From positions 1 through 32,168 of the forward strand of contig JABIUG010000356.1 of the NCBI GenBank assembly GCA_018700655.1: a stretch of 32,168 bases of DNA, read 5' to 3'. A program made the position numbers and the translations under genes. This stretch comes from Rhodospirillaceae bacterium (GTDB lineage Bacteria > Pseudomonadota > Alphaproteobacteria > SP197). A model generated the notes under the pieces. The model was not told where the DNA came from and made no database searches. It saw only the letters and a list, made by a program, of their open reading frames with translations. Of the stretch, positions 1 to 7,369 are shown piece after piece. Every line of letters starts with the position of its first letter. The stretch's first letter is position 1.

Positions 1-170
1 ACGCGCAGGCCGATCCCGCGAAATTTCCTGATGCGGTGGCAGGAGCGATCGGCCAGCGGCCGGCTATGCCTAAAGCGCTTCAACGCATCATGGAAATGCC
101 GGAACACGCGACGGTCTTGCCAAACGAACTGGCTGCTGTGCAGGCTTTCATAACTGGCGAATCGGGGTAA
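1..170 (+). CDS. thrC: threonine synthase, C-terminal end (partial)
   Basis: This is the last 55 codons of a gene that enters from the left edge; the reading frame begins at base 3 and ends with TAA at 168-170. The tail reads AQADPAKFPDAVAGAIG, then PAMPKALQRIMEMPE, and ends FITGESG, which resembles the C-terminus of fold-type II PLP-dependent threonine synthases (O-phosphohomoserine to threonine). The catalytic part lies outside the window. The assignment rests on this tail plus context: an M16 peptidase gene follows 48 bases later, a common alphaproteobacterial order, and homoserine kinase (thrB), which makes the substrate, is also in the window at 4122-5090. Confidence 0.75.
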   Translation, partial: AQADPAKFPDAVAGAIGQRPAMPKALQRIMEMPEHATVLPNELAAVQAFITGESG

Positions 171-218
171 GGCGGAAAAAGCGGCGCAAAAGACGCCAAT
201 TACCGCCATGGGAGGAAT

Positions 219-1478
219 ATGACGGTTGAAGTCACCAGGCTGACCAACGGGATGCGCATCGCGACCGATGCACTCACAGGTGTCGAATCAGCTGCGGTCG
301 GGGTGTGGGTCGATGTCGGCGCACGCGACGAGCCGGCGGAACTGAACGGCATCTCGCATCTGCTTGAACACATGGCGTTCAAAGGCACGCAACGACGTGA
401 TGCCAGGATGATCGCGCAGGAAATCGAGGATGTCGGCGGTCACGTCAACGCCTATACCTCGCGCGAACACACCGCCTATTACGCCCGTGTGCTGAAGGAT
501 GATGTCGCGCTGGCGATCGACATGTTGTCGGACATTCTCCAGTACTCGACCTTCCATGACGACGAACTCGAGAAGGAACGCTGGGTCGTGATGCAGGAGA
601 TCGCACAGGTTTTCGACACGCCCGATGACCTGATCTTCGACCTTTTCCAGGAACGTGCCTTTCCCGATCAACCGATGGGCCGCTCGATCCTGGGAACGAG
701 CGAAGGCGTCAAGGGTTTCAGCCGCGATGCCCTGGTCGACTTCATGGGCCGGTACTACACCGCCGACAGCATGGTCCTGGCCGCCTCCGGCGCGGTTGAT
801 CATGACGCCGTCGTGCGCCTTGCCGAAGAACAATTCTCCGGCCTGCCCCGCTCCAACGGCCATGTCGCGCAACCTGCGAGCTACACCGGTGGTGCGGTCA
901 AGCGTGCGGAGGATGTCGAACAGCTTCATCTGATCGCCGGCTGCGACGGCTTCGGCTTTGACGACGCGCATTATTATCCGGTTCAGCTGTTCACCAATGC
1001 GCTGGGCGGGGGCATGTCATCGCGGCTGTTCCAGGAGGTTCGCGAAAAGCGCGGTCTGGCCTATGCGATCTATGCCTTCCATTCCTCGTTTGTCGATGGC
1101 GGCCTGTTTGGCGTTTATGCCGGCTGTGCCGACGAAGACGCTGCGGAAGTCGCCGATGTGATCGCCGAGGAACTGGTGCGCGCGGCCTGCGGTCTCGATG
1201 CCGGTGAACTGGAACGTGCGCGCACGCAGCTCAAGGCCGGGCTTTTGATGTCGCGCGAAAGCACGGCGGCACGCTGTGAAGCGCTGGCCCGCCAGATGCT
1301 GATCTTCAACCGGCCGATGCCCCAGGAAGAGGTTGTCGAAAAACTCGATGCGGTCGATCTCGAAGCTGTGCGCGCCTGCGCCGAACGCCTGCTCGACAAG
1401 ATCGAGCCGACCGTGGCCACGATCGGGCCCAAAGCCGGGATTGATCAGTTCGAACGTTTTGCCTCTCGGTTGAACTAG
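219..1478 (+). CDS. M16 family zinc metallopeptidase (processing-peptidase-like)
   Basis: A 419-residue protein of the mitochondrial processing peptidase beta / YmxG-like M16 family. The inverted zinc site HLLEH is at residues 47-51, and the third metal ligand, a Glu, is at 127 in VVMQEI, giving the family spacing of 76 residues after the motif. The C-terminal half carries the glycine-rich GGGMSSRLFQEVREKRGLAY segment typical of the second M16 domain. Its length of about 420 matches single-chain bacterial members. No signal peptide is visible, so it is probably cytoplasmic, where family members degrade or process peptides. The ATG at 219 has a strong ribosome site (GGAGG at 211-215). It probably lies in one transcription unit with thrC. 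Confidence 0.93.
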   Translation: MTVEVTRLTNGMRIATDALTGVESAAVGVWVDVGARDEPAELNGISHLLEHMAFKGTQRRDARMIAQEIEDVGGHVNAYTSREHTAYYARVLKDDVALAIDMLSDILQYSTFHDDELEKERWVVMQEIAQVFDTPDDLIFDLFQERAFPDQPMGRSILGTSEGVKGFSRDALVDFMGRYYTADSMVLAASGAVDHDAVVRLAEEQFSGLPRSNGHVAQPASYTGGAVKRAEDVEQLHLIAGCDGFGFDDAHYYPVQLFTNALGGGMSSRLFQEVREKRGLAYAIYAFHSSFVDGGLFGVYAGCADEDAAEVADVIAEELVRAACGLDAGELERARTQLKAGLLMSRESTAARCEALARQMLIFNRPMPQEEVVEKLDAVDLEAVRACAERLLDKIEPTVATIGPKAGIDQFERFASRLN

Positions 1479-1589
1479 AGCCCGGTCGGCTCAGGTCGTA
1501 CCGACCTGAGCCGTGAATCGGTCTCTAAACCTTTGAAGAAGAGCAAGATTCACATGTCAGATCGGCTCGACCTGACATGATCTTGCTCT
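1477..1589. repeat. two adjacent hairpin repeats (REP-like palindromes)
   Basis: Hairpin A has perfect 12-base arms, CGGCTCAGGTCG at 1487-1498 and CGACCTGAGCCG at 1502-1513, with a 3-base loop and outer AGAG/CTCT ends. Hairpin B has arms AGAGCAAGAT (1540-1549) and ATCTTGCTCT (1580-1589), then CATGTCAG (1553-1560) and CTGACATG (1572-1579), an 18-bp stem with one 3-base bulge. The two share words: TCAGGTCG of A (1491-1498) is also complementary to CGACCTGA in B (1568-1575), so alternative folds exist. Palindromes of this kind are dispersed in many alphaproteobacterial genomes (general knowledge). B ends 13 bases before the acetyltransferase start and has no T-run, so it is not a textbook terminator. 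Confidence 0.85.
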
Positions 1590-1602
1590 AGGCGGGTTCC
1601 TC

Positions 1603-2232
1603 GTGTTTGGCTTGCTCAGGAAATCACTTCCGGAATCCCGCGAGGCTCCGCTCGTCAAGGGTCGCCTGATCCTGTGCCAGCCCATCATGGAGCATTGGTC
1701 GGACTGGGCGCAATTGCGCAGCGAAAGCCGCAATTTTCTTCAGCCCTGGGAGCCGACCTGGCCACGCGATTCACTGACCCAGGCCGCATTCCGCCGCAGA
1801 TTGCGCAATCATGCGCGTGATCGCGAGACCGGTGCGGGTTTCAGTTTTCTGGTCTTCCGGGCCGAAGATGATGCCCTGTTGGGTGGGGTGACGCTCTCTG
1901 AAATCAGACGCGGTGTCGCTCAGGCCGCGACGATCGGTTACTGGATTGGCGAGCGCTACGGCCGGATGGGTTACATGTCCGAAGCCGTTGAGTGTGTCAT
2001 TGCCCATGTCTTCGATACGCTCGATCTGCACCGGTTGGAAGCGGCCTGCCTGCCGGTCAACGAACCCAGCCGCCGCCTGCTCGAAGGCCGCGGTTTCCGC
2101 ATGGAAGGTCTGGCGCAGAGTTATCTGAAGATTGATGGCAGCTGGCGCGACCACCTGCTTTTCGCCCTGATCGATTCAGACTGGCGCGAACGCAAGGCGC
2201 GTGAACGTCACGAAGAACTCTCCGGGCGCTGA
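1603..2232 (+). CDS. RimJ/RimL-type GNAT N-acetyltransferase
   Basis: A 209-residue protein with the single GNAT fold of the Acetyltransf_3 group. The acetyl-CoA-binding region IGYWIGERYGRMGYMSEAV (about residues 112-130) resembles the RimJ pyrophosphate-loop motif, and it is followed by LHRLEAACLPVNEPSRRLLE and a C-terminal YLKIDGSWRDHLLFALI strand typical of ribosomal-protein-alanine acetyltransferases. The likely role is N-terminal protein acetylation; the target cannot be read from the sequence. The start is a GTG with little Shine-Dalgarno sequence, 13 bases after a strong hairpin, so translation may depend on that structure. The thrC / M16 / RimJ-type gene order is common in alphaproteobacteria. 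It ends 5 bases from the convergent AlgH-family gene. Confidence 0.88.
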   Translation: MFGLLRKSLPESREAPLVKGRLILCQPIMEHWSDWAQLRSESRNFLQPWEPTWPRDSLTQAAFRRRLRNHARDRETGAGFSFLVFRAEDDALLGGVTLSEIRRGVAQAATIGYWIGERYGRMGYMSEAVECVIAHVFDTLDLHRLEAACLPVNEPSRRLLEGRGFRMEGLAQSYLKIDGSWRDHLLFALIDSDWRERKARERHEELSGR

Positions 2233-2237
2233 TCTTT

Positions 2238-2813
2238 TCAGTTCGGCTTGCCGCTTTCGCCGATATCGGTCGAGAGCATGGCCGGGTCGATGCCCATGTT
2301 GGTCAGGGCCTTGCGCCACTTGTTGTCGAGTTCAACATCGAACAGCAGCGCCCGATCGGCTTCGCAGGTGAGCCAGCCATTGGCCTGGATTTCCGCATCG
2401 AGCTGGCCCGGCGCCCATCCGGCATAACCAAGCGCCAGAAGACTGCTTTGAGGCCCGCTGCCGCAGGCCATCGCCTTCAAGACATCGATCGTGGCTGTCA
2501 GGGCGATGCCGTCTGCAATTTCCAGCGTGCCGTCATGCATGTAGTCGTCGGAATGGAGCACAAAGCCACGTCCGGTCTCGACCGGTCCGCCAAAATGCAG
2601 GCGGATCTGTTCGCCGGCTCCGCCCTGTTCGACGCCGAGTTGTTCGAGCAGTTCGGTGAACGAGAAATCATCGAGCGGTTTGTTGATTACCAGGCCCATC
2701 GCGCCATCAGGGGAGTGGGCGCACATGTAGATCAGTGTGCGGTCGAAGCGGGGGTCTCCGATCGTCGGCATGGCGATCAGGCAGCGGCCTTCGAGATAGG
2801 TGTCATCGGCCAT
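2238..2813 (-). CDS. YqgE/AlgH family protein (UPF0301)
   Basis: A 191-residue protein beginning MADDTYLEGRCLIAMP, with the family hallmarks DPRFDRTLIYMCAHSPDGAM, GLVINKPL, HFGGPVE and FVLHSDDY. The length matches the family (about 185-190). The frame is open further upstream, but the ATG at 2811-2813 is preceded by GGAGAG at a suitable distance and gives the family N-terminus, so the longer forms are rejected. The family is widespread and structurally known, but its biochemical function is not established; the alginate-regulator name is historical. It is divergent from the peroxiredoxin gene across a 318-base gap. Confidence 0.93.
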   Translation of the reverse strand: MADDTYLEGRCLIAMPTIGDPRFDRTLIYMCAHSPDGAMGLVINKPLDDFSFTELLEQLGVEQGGAGEQIRLHFGGPVETGRGFVLHSDDYMHDGTLEIADGIALTATIDVLKAMACGSGPQSSLLALGYAGWAPGQLDAEIQANGWLTCEADRALLFDVELDNKWRKALTNMGIDPAMLSTDIGESGKPN

Positions 2814-3131
2814 TGGTTCACTCTCCGGGCACTTAACAGATACCCCCACCACACATAGGATAACCCGAGCGGACGGGAATGATCGATAAAGATTTCGCAG
2901 CGTAATCGTGGCTTGAGTGTGGCGATGGATTGAGAAATTCAGGTGAACGCAACATCGCCGGCGATTTTGCATGAACCTGTGAATGGCTCCAATGCAACGC
3001 AGGCGGGCCGGATTCACGCGCTTCCCCGGTACCAAGCGGTGTTTCGGGGTAGACATGATCCGTTCAAAGGCCATATGAGAATAGCTCGCAATGAACCGGG
3101 CCAAGACAACACAATTCGGAGAGAGAAAGCC
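2814..3131. other. 318-base divergent intergenic region
   Basis: This gap separates the AlgH-family gene (-) from the peroxiredoxin gene (+) and should hold both promoters, but I see no convincing -35/-10 pair. Visible structure: an inverted repeat TTGCAT (2967-2972) / ATGCAA (2992-2997), and a nested hairpin CCCCG (3024-3028) / CGGGG (3045-3049) with an inner ACC/GGT stem. The peroxiredoxin frame stays open back to 2943, but this extension lacks peroxiredoxin character and I treat it as non-coding leader. Confidence 0.5.
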
Positions 3132-3614
3132 ATGACGATCAAGGTTGGAGACACGATGCCTTCAGGCACGATGCACACAATGACGGCCGATGGGCCGAAC
3201 GAGGTCAGCGCCGCCGAACTGTTCGGCGGCAAAAAGGTCGTGCTGTTTTCCGTGCCGGGCGCCTTCACCCCGACCTGTTCGGCCAAACATCTGCCGGGCT
3301 TTGTGCAGAACGCCGACGCGATCAAGGGCAAGGGTGTCGACACCATCGCCTGTATGGCAGTGAACGATGCCTTCGTCATGGGCGCCTGGGGCGACCATCA
3401 GAGCGTCGGCGACAAGGTCCTGATGCTGGCCGATGGTGCCGCCGAATATTCCACGGCACTGGGTCTTGAGCTTGATCTGACCGGCGTCGCCTTCGGCATG
3501 CGTGGCAAGCGCTTCTCCCTGCTGGTCAACGATGGTGTCGTCGAGCAGGTCAATGTCGATGAGGACGGTTTCTCCTCGACCAGCGCCGAGACGATGATCG
3601 AACAACTCGGCTGA
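3132..3614 (+). CDS. peroxiredoxin, Prx5 type
   Basis: A 160-residue thiol peroxidase of the Prx5/AhpE-TSA subgroup that reduces hydrogen peroxide and alkyl hydroperoxides in the cytoplasm. The peroxidatic cysteine is C49 in PGAFTPTCSAKHLPGF, the diagnostic Prx5 motif; another cysteine (C74, in TIACMAVND) sits in the conserved strand that follows. The ATG at 3132 has GGAGAG just upstream and gives the family-standard length, whereas the upstream in-frame extension does not look coding. The gene is monocistronic and followed by a strong hairpin terminator. The electron donor (glutaredoxin or thioredoxin) cannot be told from sequence. Confidence 0.95.
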   Translation: MTIKVGDTMPSGTMHTMTADGPNEVSAAELFGGKKVVLFSVPGAFTPTCSAKHLPGFVQNADAIKGKGVDTIACMAVNDAFVMGAWGDHQSVGDKVLMLADGAAEYSTALGLELDLTGVAFGMRGKRFSLLVNDGVVEQVNVDEDGFSSTSAETMIEQLG

Positions 3615-3628
3615 TCGTCTAACCTGAA

Positions 3629-3667
3629 CCCGGCCCGCCGGCTGTTTTGGTCGACGGGCCGGGCTTT
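3629..3667 (+). terminator. hairpin terminator after peroxiredoxin gene
   Basis: Perfect 9-base arms CCCGGCCCG (3629-3637) and CGGGCCGGG (3655-3663) are followed by CTTTG on the plus strand. It sits 15 bases after the peroxiredoxin stop and 18 bases before the convergent rnhA stop, so it may serve both directions, although neither side has a long T-run. Confidence 0.7.
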
Positions 3668-3684
3668 GTGTTCCCGGTATCGTG

Positions 3685-4125
3685 TCAGGGCAGGTAGATC
3701 TGCATGCCCTGGCGCGCCAGTTTGTCGGCGCGTTCGTTGCCGGGGTCGCCGGCATGGCCCTTTACCCAGCGCCAGTCGATGGTGTGGCGTTGTGCCGCCA
3801 GGTCGAGTGCCTGCCACAGATCGACGTTCTTGACCGGCTTCTTGGCAGAGGTTTTCCAGCCGTTGGTCTTCCAGCGCGGCATCCACGATGTCAGGCCATC
3901 CTTCACATAGACGCTGTCGGTATGGAGGATTATGTCGGCCGCTCGTTTCAGGGCATCGAGCGCCTGGATCGCCGCCATCAGTTCCATGCGGTTGTTGGTC
4001 GTCTCGAACGTGCCGCCGGAAAGTTCACGCTCTTCATCGCGCCACAGCATCAGCACGCCCCATCCGCCCGGTCCCGGATTGCCTGAGCAGGCGCCATCGG
4101 TGTAGATCGTGATCGTGTCGCTCAC
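3685..4125 (-). CDS. rnhA: ribonuclease HI
   Basis: A 146-residue enzyme that cuts the RNA strand of RNA-DNA hybrids. With the GTG start chosen here, all four catalytic acidic residues fall at the E. coli RNase HI positions: D10 (IYTDGACSGNPGPGGWG), E48 (TNNRMELMAAI), D70 (LHTDSVYVKDG) and D134 (GNERADKLARQG), with H124 in VKGHAGDPGNE. This agreement fixes the start at 4123-4125. The GTG overlaps the thrB stop by four bases (GTGA), so translation is probably coupled in an ispH-thrB-rnhA operon. The frame is open upstream inside thrB, but that is a shadow. Confidence 0.97.
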   Translation of the reverse strand: MSDTITIYTDGACSGNPGPGGWGVLMLWRDEERELSGGTFETTNNRMELMAAIQALDALKRAADIILHTDSVYVKDGLTSWMPRWKTNGWKTSAKKPVKNVDLWQALDLAAQRHTIDWRWVKGHAGDPGNERADKLARQGMQIYLP

Positions 4126-5090
4126 GTGTCCAGAAGCCCATAGGCAACGGCGCTCTCGACACCGCGATGGAAGCGCATCCTGGAGAGGTATTCGTGCGGG
4201 TTCTTGGGCGTTACCAGGGCACCGTCGACCGGGTTGAGCCAGTCGAACAGTCGGGTCAGCAGAAAACGCAGTGCCGCACCGCGCGCGAGCAGGGGCAGGG
4301 CCTCGATTTCGGCGGCTTCGAACGGGCGGACCTGACGGTAGGCATGGAGCAGGGCGCGAGCCTTGGTGACGTTGAACTCCTTTGCGCTTTCGAAACACCA
4401 GGCGTTCAGGGCGATCGCCACGTCATAGGCAAAGAGATCGTTGCACGCGAAATAGAAATCGATCAGGCCGCTCAGCGTATTGCCTTCGAAAAAGACATTG
4501 TCGCAAAACAGGTCGGCATGGATCACGCCGGCCGGCAGGTCGTGCGGCCAGCACGTTTCCATCAGGGCGATTTCGGCGGCAATCTCGTCGCACAGCCCTG
4601 GTTCGATCTCGTCGGCCTGGCCATGGCAGCCCAGGGCCAGTTCACGCCATCCCGCGACCGAAAGGCTGTTTTCGCGTCGAATCGAGAAGTCGGCGCCCTT
4701 CAGATGCAAGTCGGCCATGGCCCGCCCAACCCCGGCGCAGTGTTCGACCGTCGCCCGGCGTGGCGAGACGCCATTCAGGAAGCTGATGAGCACTGCGGGC
4801 CTGCCGTTTAGTTCCTTCAGCGCGGTGCCGTTGCGATCCTTGATCGGAGTCGGACAGGGCACGCCCCGCTGGGCCAGGTGATCCATCAGGCCCAGAAAAA
4901 AAGGCAAGTCATCGGCGTTCACGCGTTTTTCGTAGAGCGTCAGGATATGGGGCCCGGCATCGGTCATGACGAAGTAATTGCTGTTCTCAACACCTTCGGC
5001 GATGCCCTTGAGCGAGAGCAACCCGCCCAGATCATAGTCGTCCAGGAAGACAATCAGATCCTCGGCTGCAACATCGGTATAAACGGCCAT
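4122..5090 (-). CDS. thrB: homoserine kinase, ThrB2 (phosphotransferase) type
   Basis: A 322-residue kinase of the APH/choline-kinase-like fold that phosphorylates homoserine for threonine synthesis. The catalytic loop VIHADLFCDNVFF contains the HxD...N signature, and GLIDFYFACNDLFAYDVA holds the metal-binding Asp. The N-terminus MAVYTDVAAEDLIVFLDDYDLG and GIAEGVENSNYFV are characteristic of alphaproteobacterial ThrB, which is unrelated to the GHMP-type E. coli enzyme. It starts 11 bases after ispH and overlaps rnhA by four bases. Together with the thrC fragment at the left edge, the window holds the last two steps of threonine synthesis on opposite strands. Confidence 0.95.
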   Translation of the reverse strand: MAVYTDVAAEDLIVFLDDYDLGGLLSLKGIAEGVENSNYFVMTDAGPHILTLYEKRVNADDLPFFLGLMDHLAQRGVPCPTPIKDRNGTALKELNGRPAVLISFLNGVSPRRATVEHCAGVGRAMADLHLKGADFSIRRENSLSVAGWRELALGCHGQADEIEPGLCDEIAAEIALMETCWPHDLPAGVIHADLFCDNVFFEGNTLSGLIDFYFACNDLFAYDVAIALNAWCFESAKEFNVTKARALLHAYRQVRPFEAAEIEALPLLARGAALRFLLTRLFDWLNPVDGALVTPKNPHEYLSRMRFHRGVESAVAYGLLDT

Positions 5091-5101
5091 GGCGTGCCTG
5101 C

Positions 5102-6061
5102 TCAGCCAGCCAGAGCGCGTGGCAGCTTGAAGTGAACATCCTCACGTGTGACCTCGACCTCTTCAATCGTGAGGTCATGGTCTTCACGCAGGACCGCGAT
5201 CACTTCTTCGACCAGAAGCTCGGGCGCAGAAGCACCGGCGGTGATGCCCAGGGTGGCGATGCCTGAAAGGTCCATCGCGCCAAGTTCGCTGGCGCGCGCG
5301 ATCAGGACAGCGTCGCCCGAGCCAGATGCCTTGGCGACTTCGACCAGGCGAACCGAGTTCGACGAATTGCTCGCGCCGATCACCAGCATCAGATCACAAC
5401 GCCGGGCCATGGCCTTGACGGCCTCCTGGCGGTTCGTCGTGGCGTAACAGATATCCTGGCGGTGTGGGCCGTGCACGGCCGGGAAACGGCGGCGCAGGAC
5501 ATCAACAATTGCAGAGGTGTCATCGACCGATAACGTGGTCTGGGTGATATAGGCCAAAGCTTCCGGGTTTTCAGGCTCGACCGCCTCGGCATCGGCGACC
5601 GACTGGACCAGCACGATCGCGCCATCAGGCAACTGGCCCATAGTGCCGACGACCTCGGGGTGACCGGCATGACCGATCAAGATGATGTTCCGCCCGACAC
5701 CATGGTGTTTTTCGGCCTCGTGATGGACCTTGCTGACCAGCGGGCAGGTCGCATCGAGATAGAACAATTTGCGCTGCTTGGCGTCGGCCGGGACCGATTT
5801 TGGTACACCATGGGCCGAAAATACCACCGGTCGATCATCATGGGGTATCTCGTCGAGCTCTTCGACAAAGATTGCGCCCTTGGCTTCCAACGCTTCGACG
5901 ACAAACCGGTTGTGCACAATTTCGTGGCGGACATAGACCGGCGCACCATGCTGTTCGATGGCCTGTTCGACGATCTGGATCGCGCGATCGACACCGGCGC
6001 AAAATCCTCGGGGGCTGGCAAGCAGGACGTGCATGGGCGGTTGTTGGCCGGGCAGTGACAT
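5102..6061 (-). CDS. ispH: 4-hydroxy-3-methylbut-2-enyl diphosphate reductase
   Basis: A 319-residue IspH/LytB enzyme, the last step of the non-mevalonate isoprenoid pathway, producing IPP and DMAPP. The three iron-sulfur cysteines are visible: C21 in ASPRGFCAGVDRAI, one in DATCPLVSKVHHEAEKHH and one in DICYATTNRQEA. The substrate-binding motif GASNSSNSVRL and the conserved ITAGASAPE near the C-terminus are present. The ATG at 6059-6061 gives a nine-residue extension before Met10 (MHVLLASPRGFC), which could be an alternative start. It heads the ispH-thrB-rnhA operon. A TACAAT -10-like hexamer lies on the minus strand at 6145-6150, without a good -35. Confidence 0.97.
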   Translation of the reverse strand: MSLPGQQPPMHVLLASPRGFCAGVDRAIQIVEQAIEQHGAPVYVRHEIVHNRFVVEALEAKGAIFVEELDEIPHDDRPVVFSAHGVPKSVPADAKQRKLFYLDATCPLVSKVHHEAEKHHGVGRNIILIGHAGHPEVVGTMGQLPDGAIVLVQSVADAEAVEPENPEALAYITQTTLSVDDTSAIVDVLRRRFPAVHGPHRQDICYATTNRQEAVKAMARRCDLMLVIGASNSSNSVRLVEVAKASGSGDAVLIARASELGAMDLSGIATLGITAGASAPELLVEEVIAVLREDHDLTIEEVEVTREDVHFKLPRALAG

Positions 6062-6197
6062 GAAGATTTGATCCTAACGCAACGATCGGGGGCACGCGAG
6101 CGCCAAGGTGTCTGGCAGCCTTGTTCGCAAACCCGTGCGCCACTATTGTAGCGCCGCCTGCAATAGCCGTTCCCGTCGCGTCATGGAAGGATTAGCA

Positions 6198-6440
6198 ATG
6201 AGCGAAGGTGTCGTGATAGCCCAGAAAAGTCCCTACAAGGCCGAACTGAAGAAGGGTGAGAAGTATTTCTGGTGCAGCTGCGGGCGCAGTGCCAAACAGC
6301 CTTACTGCGACGGCTCGCACAAGGGCACCGGTCTCATGCCGATGATTTTTACCGCAGATGAGGACAAGACAGCATGGCTGTGTGGCTGCAAGAACACCCA
6401 GGGCAAGCCGTTCTGCGACGGCACGCACAGCAAACTCTGA
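6198..6440 (+). CDS. CDGSH iron-sulfur domain protein, two motifs
   Basis: An 80-residue protein with two CDGSH-type 2Fe-2S motifs. Motif one is CSCGRSAKQPYCDGSH (C26, C28, C37, H41) and motif two is CGCKNTQGKPFCDGTH (C62, C64, C73, H77), so each has the three-Cys one-His ligand set of the mitoNEET family. This resembles bacterial double-motif (Miner2-like) members; electron transfer or iron-sulfur handling is inferred from the family, and no partner is visible. The ATG at 6198 has GAAGGA upstream; an in-frame ATG at 6183 would add five residues. No membrane segment. It lies 25 bases before a lipoprotein gene and is divergent from ispH. Confidence 0.93.
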   Translation: MSEGVVIAQKSPYKAELKKGEKYFWCSCGRSAKQPYCDGSHKGTGLMPMIFTADEDKTAWLCGCKNTQGKPFCDGTHSKL

Positions 6441-6465
6441 ACCCCTGCAAGAAGATCGGCATCGC

Positions 6466-7011
6466 ATGATGAGTAAATGGCTTTGCCATTGGCGGCCCGC
6501 GACATTGCTTGGGCTGGCGCTTGCGCTGGCAAGTTGTGGCGGCGAGGAAGAGATTCTTGTCCTGACCTGCCCGCAGGTCCTGATCGTCGAAGAGGCCTCC
6601 GATCTCACGCTCTATACGCCGGGTGAAGGACGCGACATGCTCGATGTCCGGTTCGGCGTTGGTATTCAAGCCGTCGAGTGGGTTTGTGAGTTCTATGCCG
6701 ACGAAAATAAGGTCGACGTCGAGGTTCGATTCGGAATGCGCGCCTTGCGTGGGCCGGCTGCCGAAGGTTCGGTCGCGCGCTTCCCGTATTTTGCCGCGGT
6801 TGCCGATCCCCAGGGCAACATACTGGCCAAGCAGGTCTTTGCGATCGATATCGAATTTCCCGGCAACGCGATTGAAATAGGCCATATCGAGGCGGTTTTT
6901 CAGCGTTTGCGTTACACCAGCATTGCCGAAGCGTCCAAATACACGATCTATCTGGGTTTCCAGCTGACACCAGAGCAGCTCATGGACGCCCGCGCCAGGA
7001 ACGGCCTCTAG
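6466..7011 (+). CDS. putative lipoprotein, function unknown
   Basis: A 181-residue protein with a lipoprotein signal peptide: basic/polar start MMSKWLCHWRP, hydrophobic core TLLGLALALA, and lipobox LASC with the lipidated Cys at residue 24. The following GGEEE is consistent with outer-membrane sorting or simply a flexible linker. The mature part (about 158 residues) has a beta-rich look, with VEVRFGMRAL, FPYFAAVADPQGNILAKQVF, IDIEFPG and YTIYLGFQLTPEQL, but I recognise no named domain. Two mature cysteines (in LTCPQV and EWVCEF) could form a disulfide. Two adjacent ATGs (6466, 6469) are equally possible starts. It is probably co-transcribed with the CDGSH gene. Confidence 0.85.
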   Translation: MMSKWLCHWRPATLLGLALALASCGGEEEILVLTCPQVLIVEEASDLTLYTPGEGRDMLDVRFGVGIQAVEWVCEFYADENKVDVEVRFGMRALRGPAAEGSVARFPYFAAVADPQGNILAKQVFAIDIEFPGNAIEIGHIEAVFQRLRYTSIAEASKYTIYLGFQLTPEQLMDARARNGL

Positions 7012-7090
7012 GGTCTGTCTTTTGCCTATGTTCCAGGCGCAATCAGGCGACCTGCCCACAGGCGTGGGCCTCACAGTCCTGTGCCATTGG

Positions 7091-7120
7091 TTGACCCTCG
7101 CACCCACTGACGCCCATGAT
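7091..7120 (+). promoter_or_regulatory. candidate sigma70-type promoter for the gcv leader
   Basis: TTGACC (7091-7096; 5 of 6 to consensus) and CATGAT (7115-7120; 4 of 6) are separated by 18 bases. Transcription would begin near 7127, just before the first glycine aptamer at 7138, as expected for a riboswitch leader. Confidence 0.5.
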
Positions 7121-7137
7121 GGCGGCGGCCGCTGAAT

Positions 7138-7314
7138 GCTGCGGGAGAGACCGGCTTCGAGCCGGCGCCGAAGGAGCAACCTGCCCCGGAATCTCTCAGG
7201 CCCATGGACCGCAGCGGAATGGCCACTCTGGAGAGTAGACGGTGCATAGGGCCGTCTCACCGAAGGGGAAAACCGGCTTTGCCGGTGAACGCTCTCAGGT
7301 CACGCAACAGAGGG
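7138..7314 (+). ncRNA. tandem glycine riboswitch
   Basis: Two consecutive glycine aptamers precede gcvT. Aptamer I is closed by a perfect 7-bp P1 stem, GCTGCGG (7138-7144) with CCGCAGC (7209-7215), and contains GGGAGAGACCGG, GCCGAAGGAGCAA and the conserved ATCTCTCAGGC. After a short linker, aptamer II is closed by CTCTG (7226-7230) with CAGAG (7308-7312) and contains GGAGAGTAGACGG, CACCGAAGGGG and GCTCTCAGGTCA. These are the conserved core words of the gcvT RNA class. The downstream 45 bases up to the gcvT ribosome site (GGAGGA at 7358-7363) would hold the expression platform; a GGGGG (7312-7316) facing CCCC (7364-7367) could mask it. By analogy with known members, glycine binding should raise gcv expression. 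Confidence 0.95.
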
Positions 7315-7369
7315 GGCAATTGCGGGTGCGATTCTGCGCCGGCGATTGTACCTGTGTGGAGGACCCCGA

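Noticed and set aside
2943..3131. N-terminal extension of the peroxiredoxin frame
   Set aside because: The internal ATG at 3132 has a good ribosome site and gives the exact Prx5 length; the extension is not peroxiredoxin-like and no signal peptide is evident.
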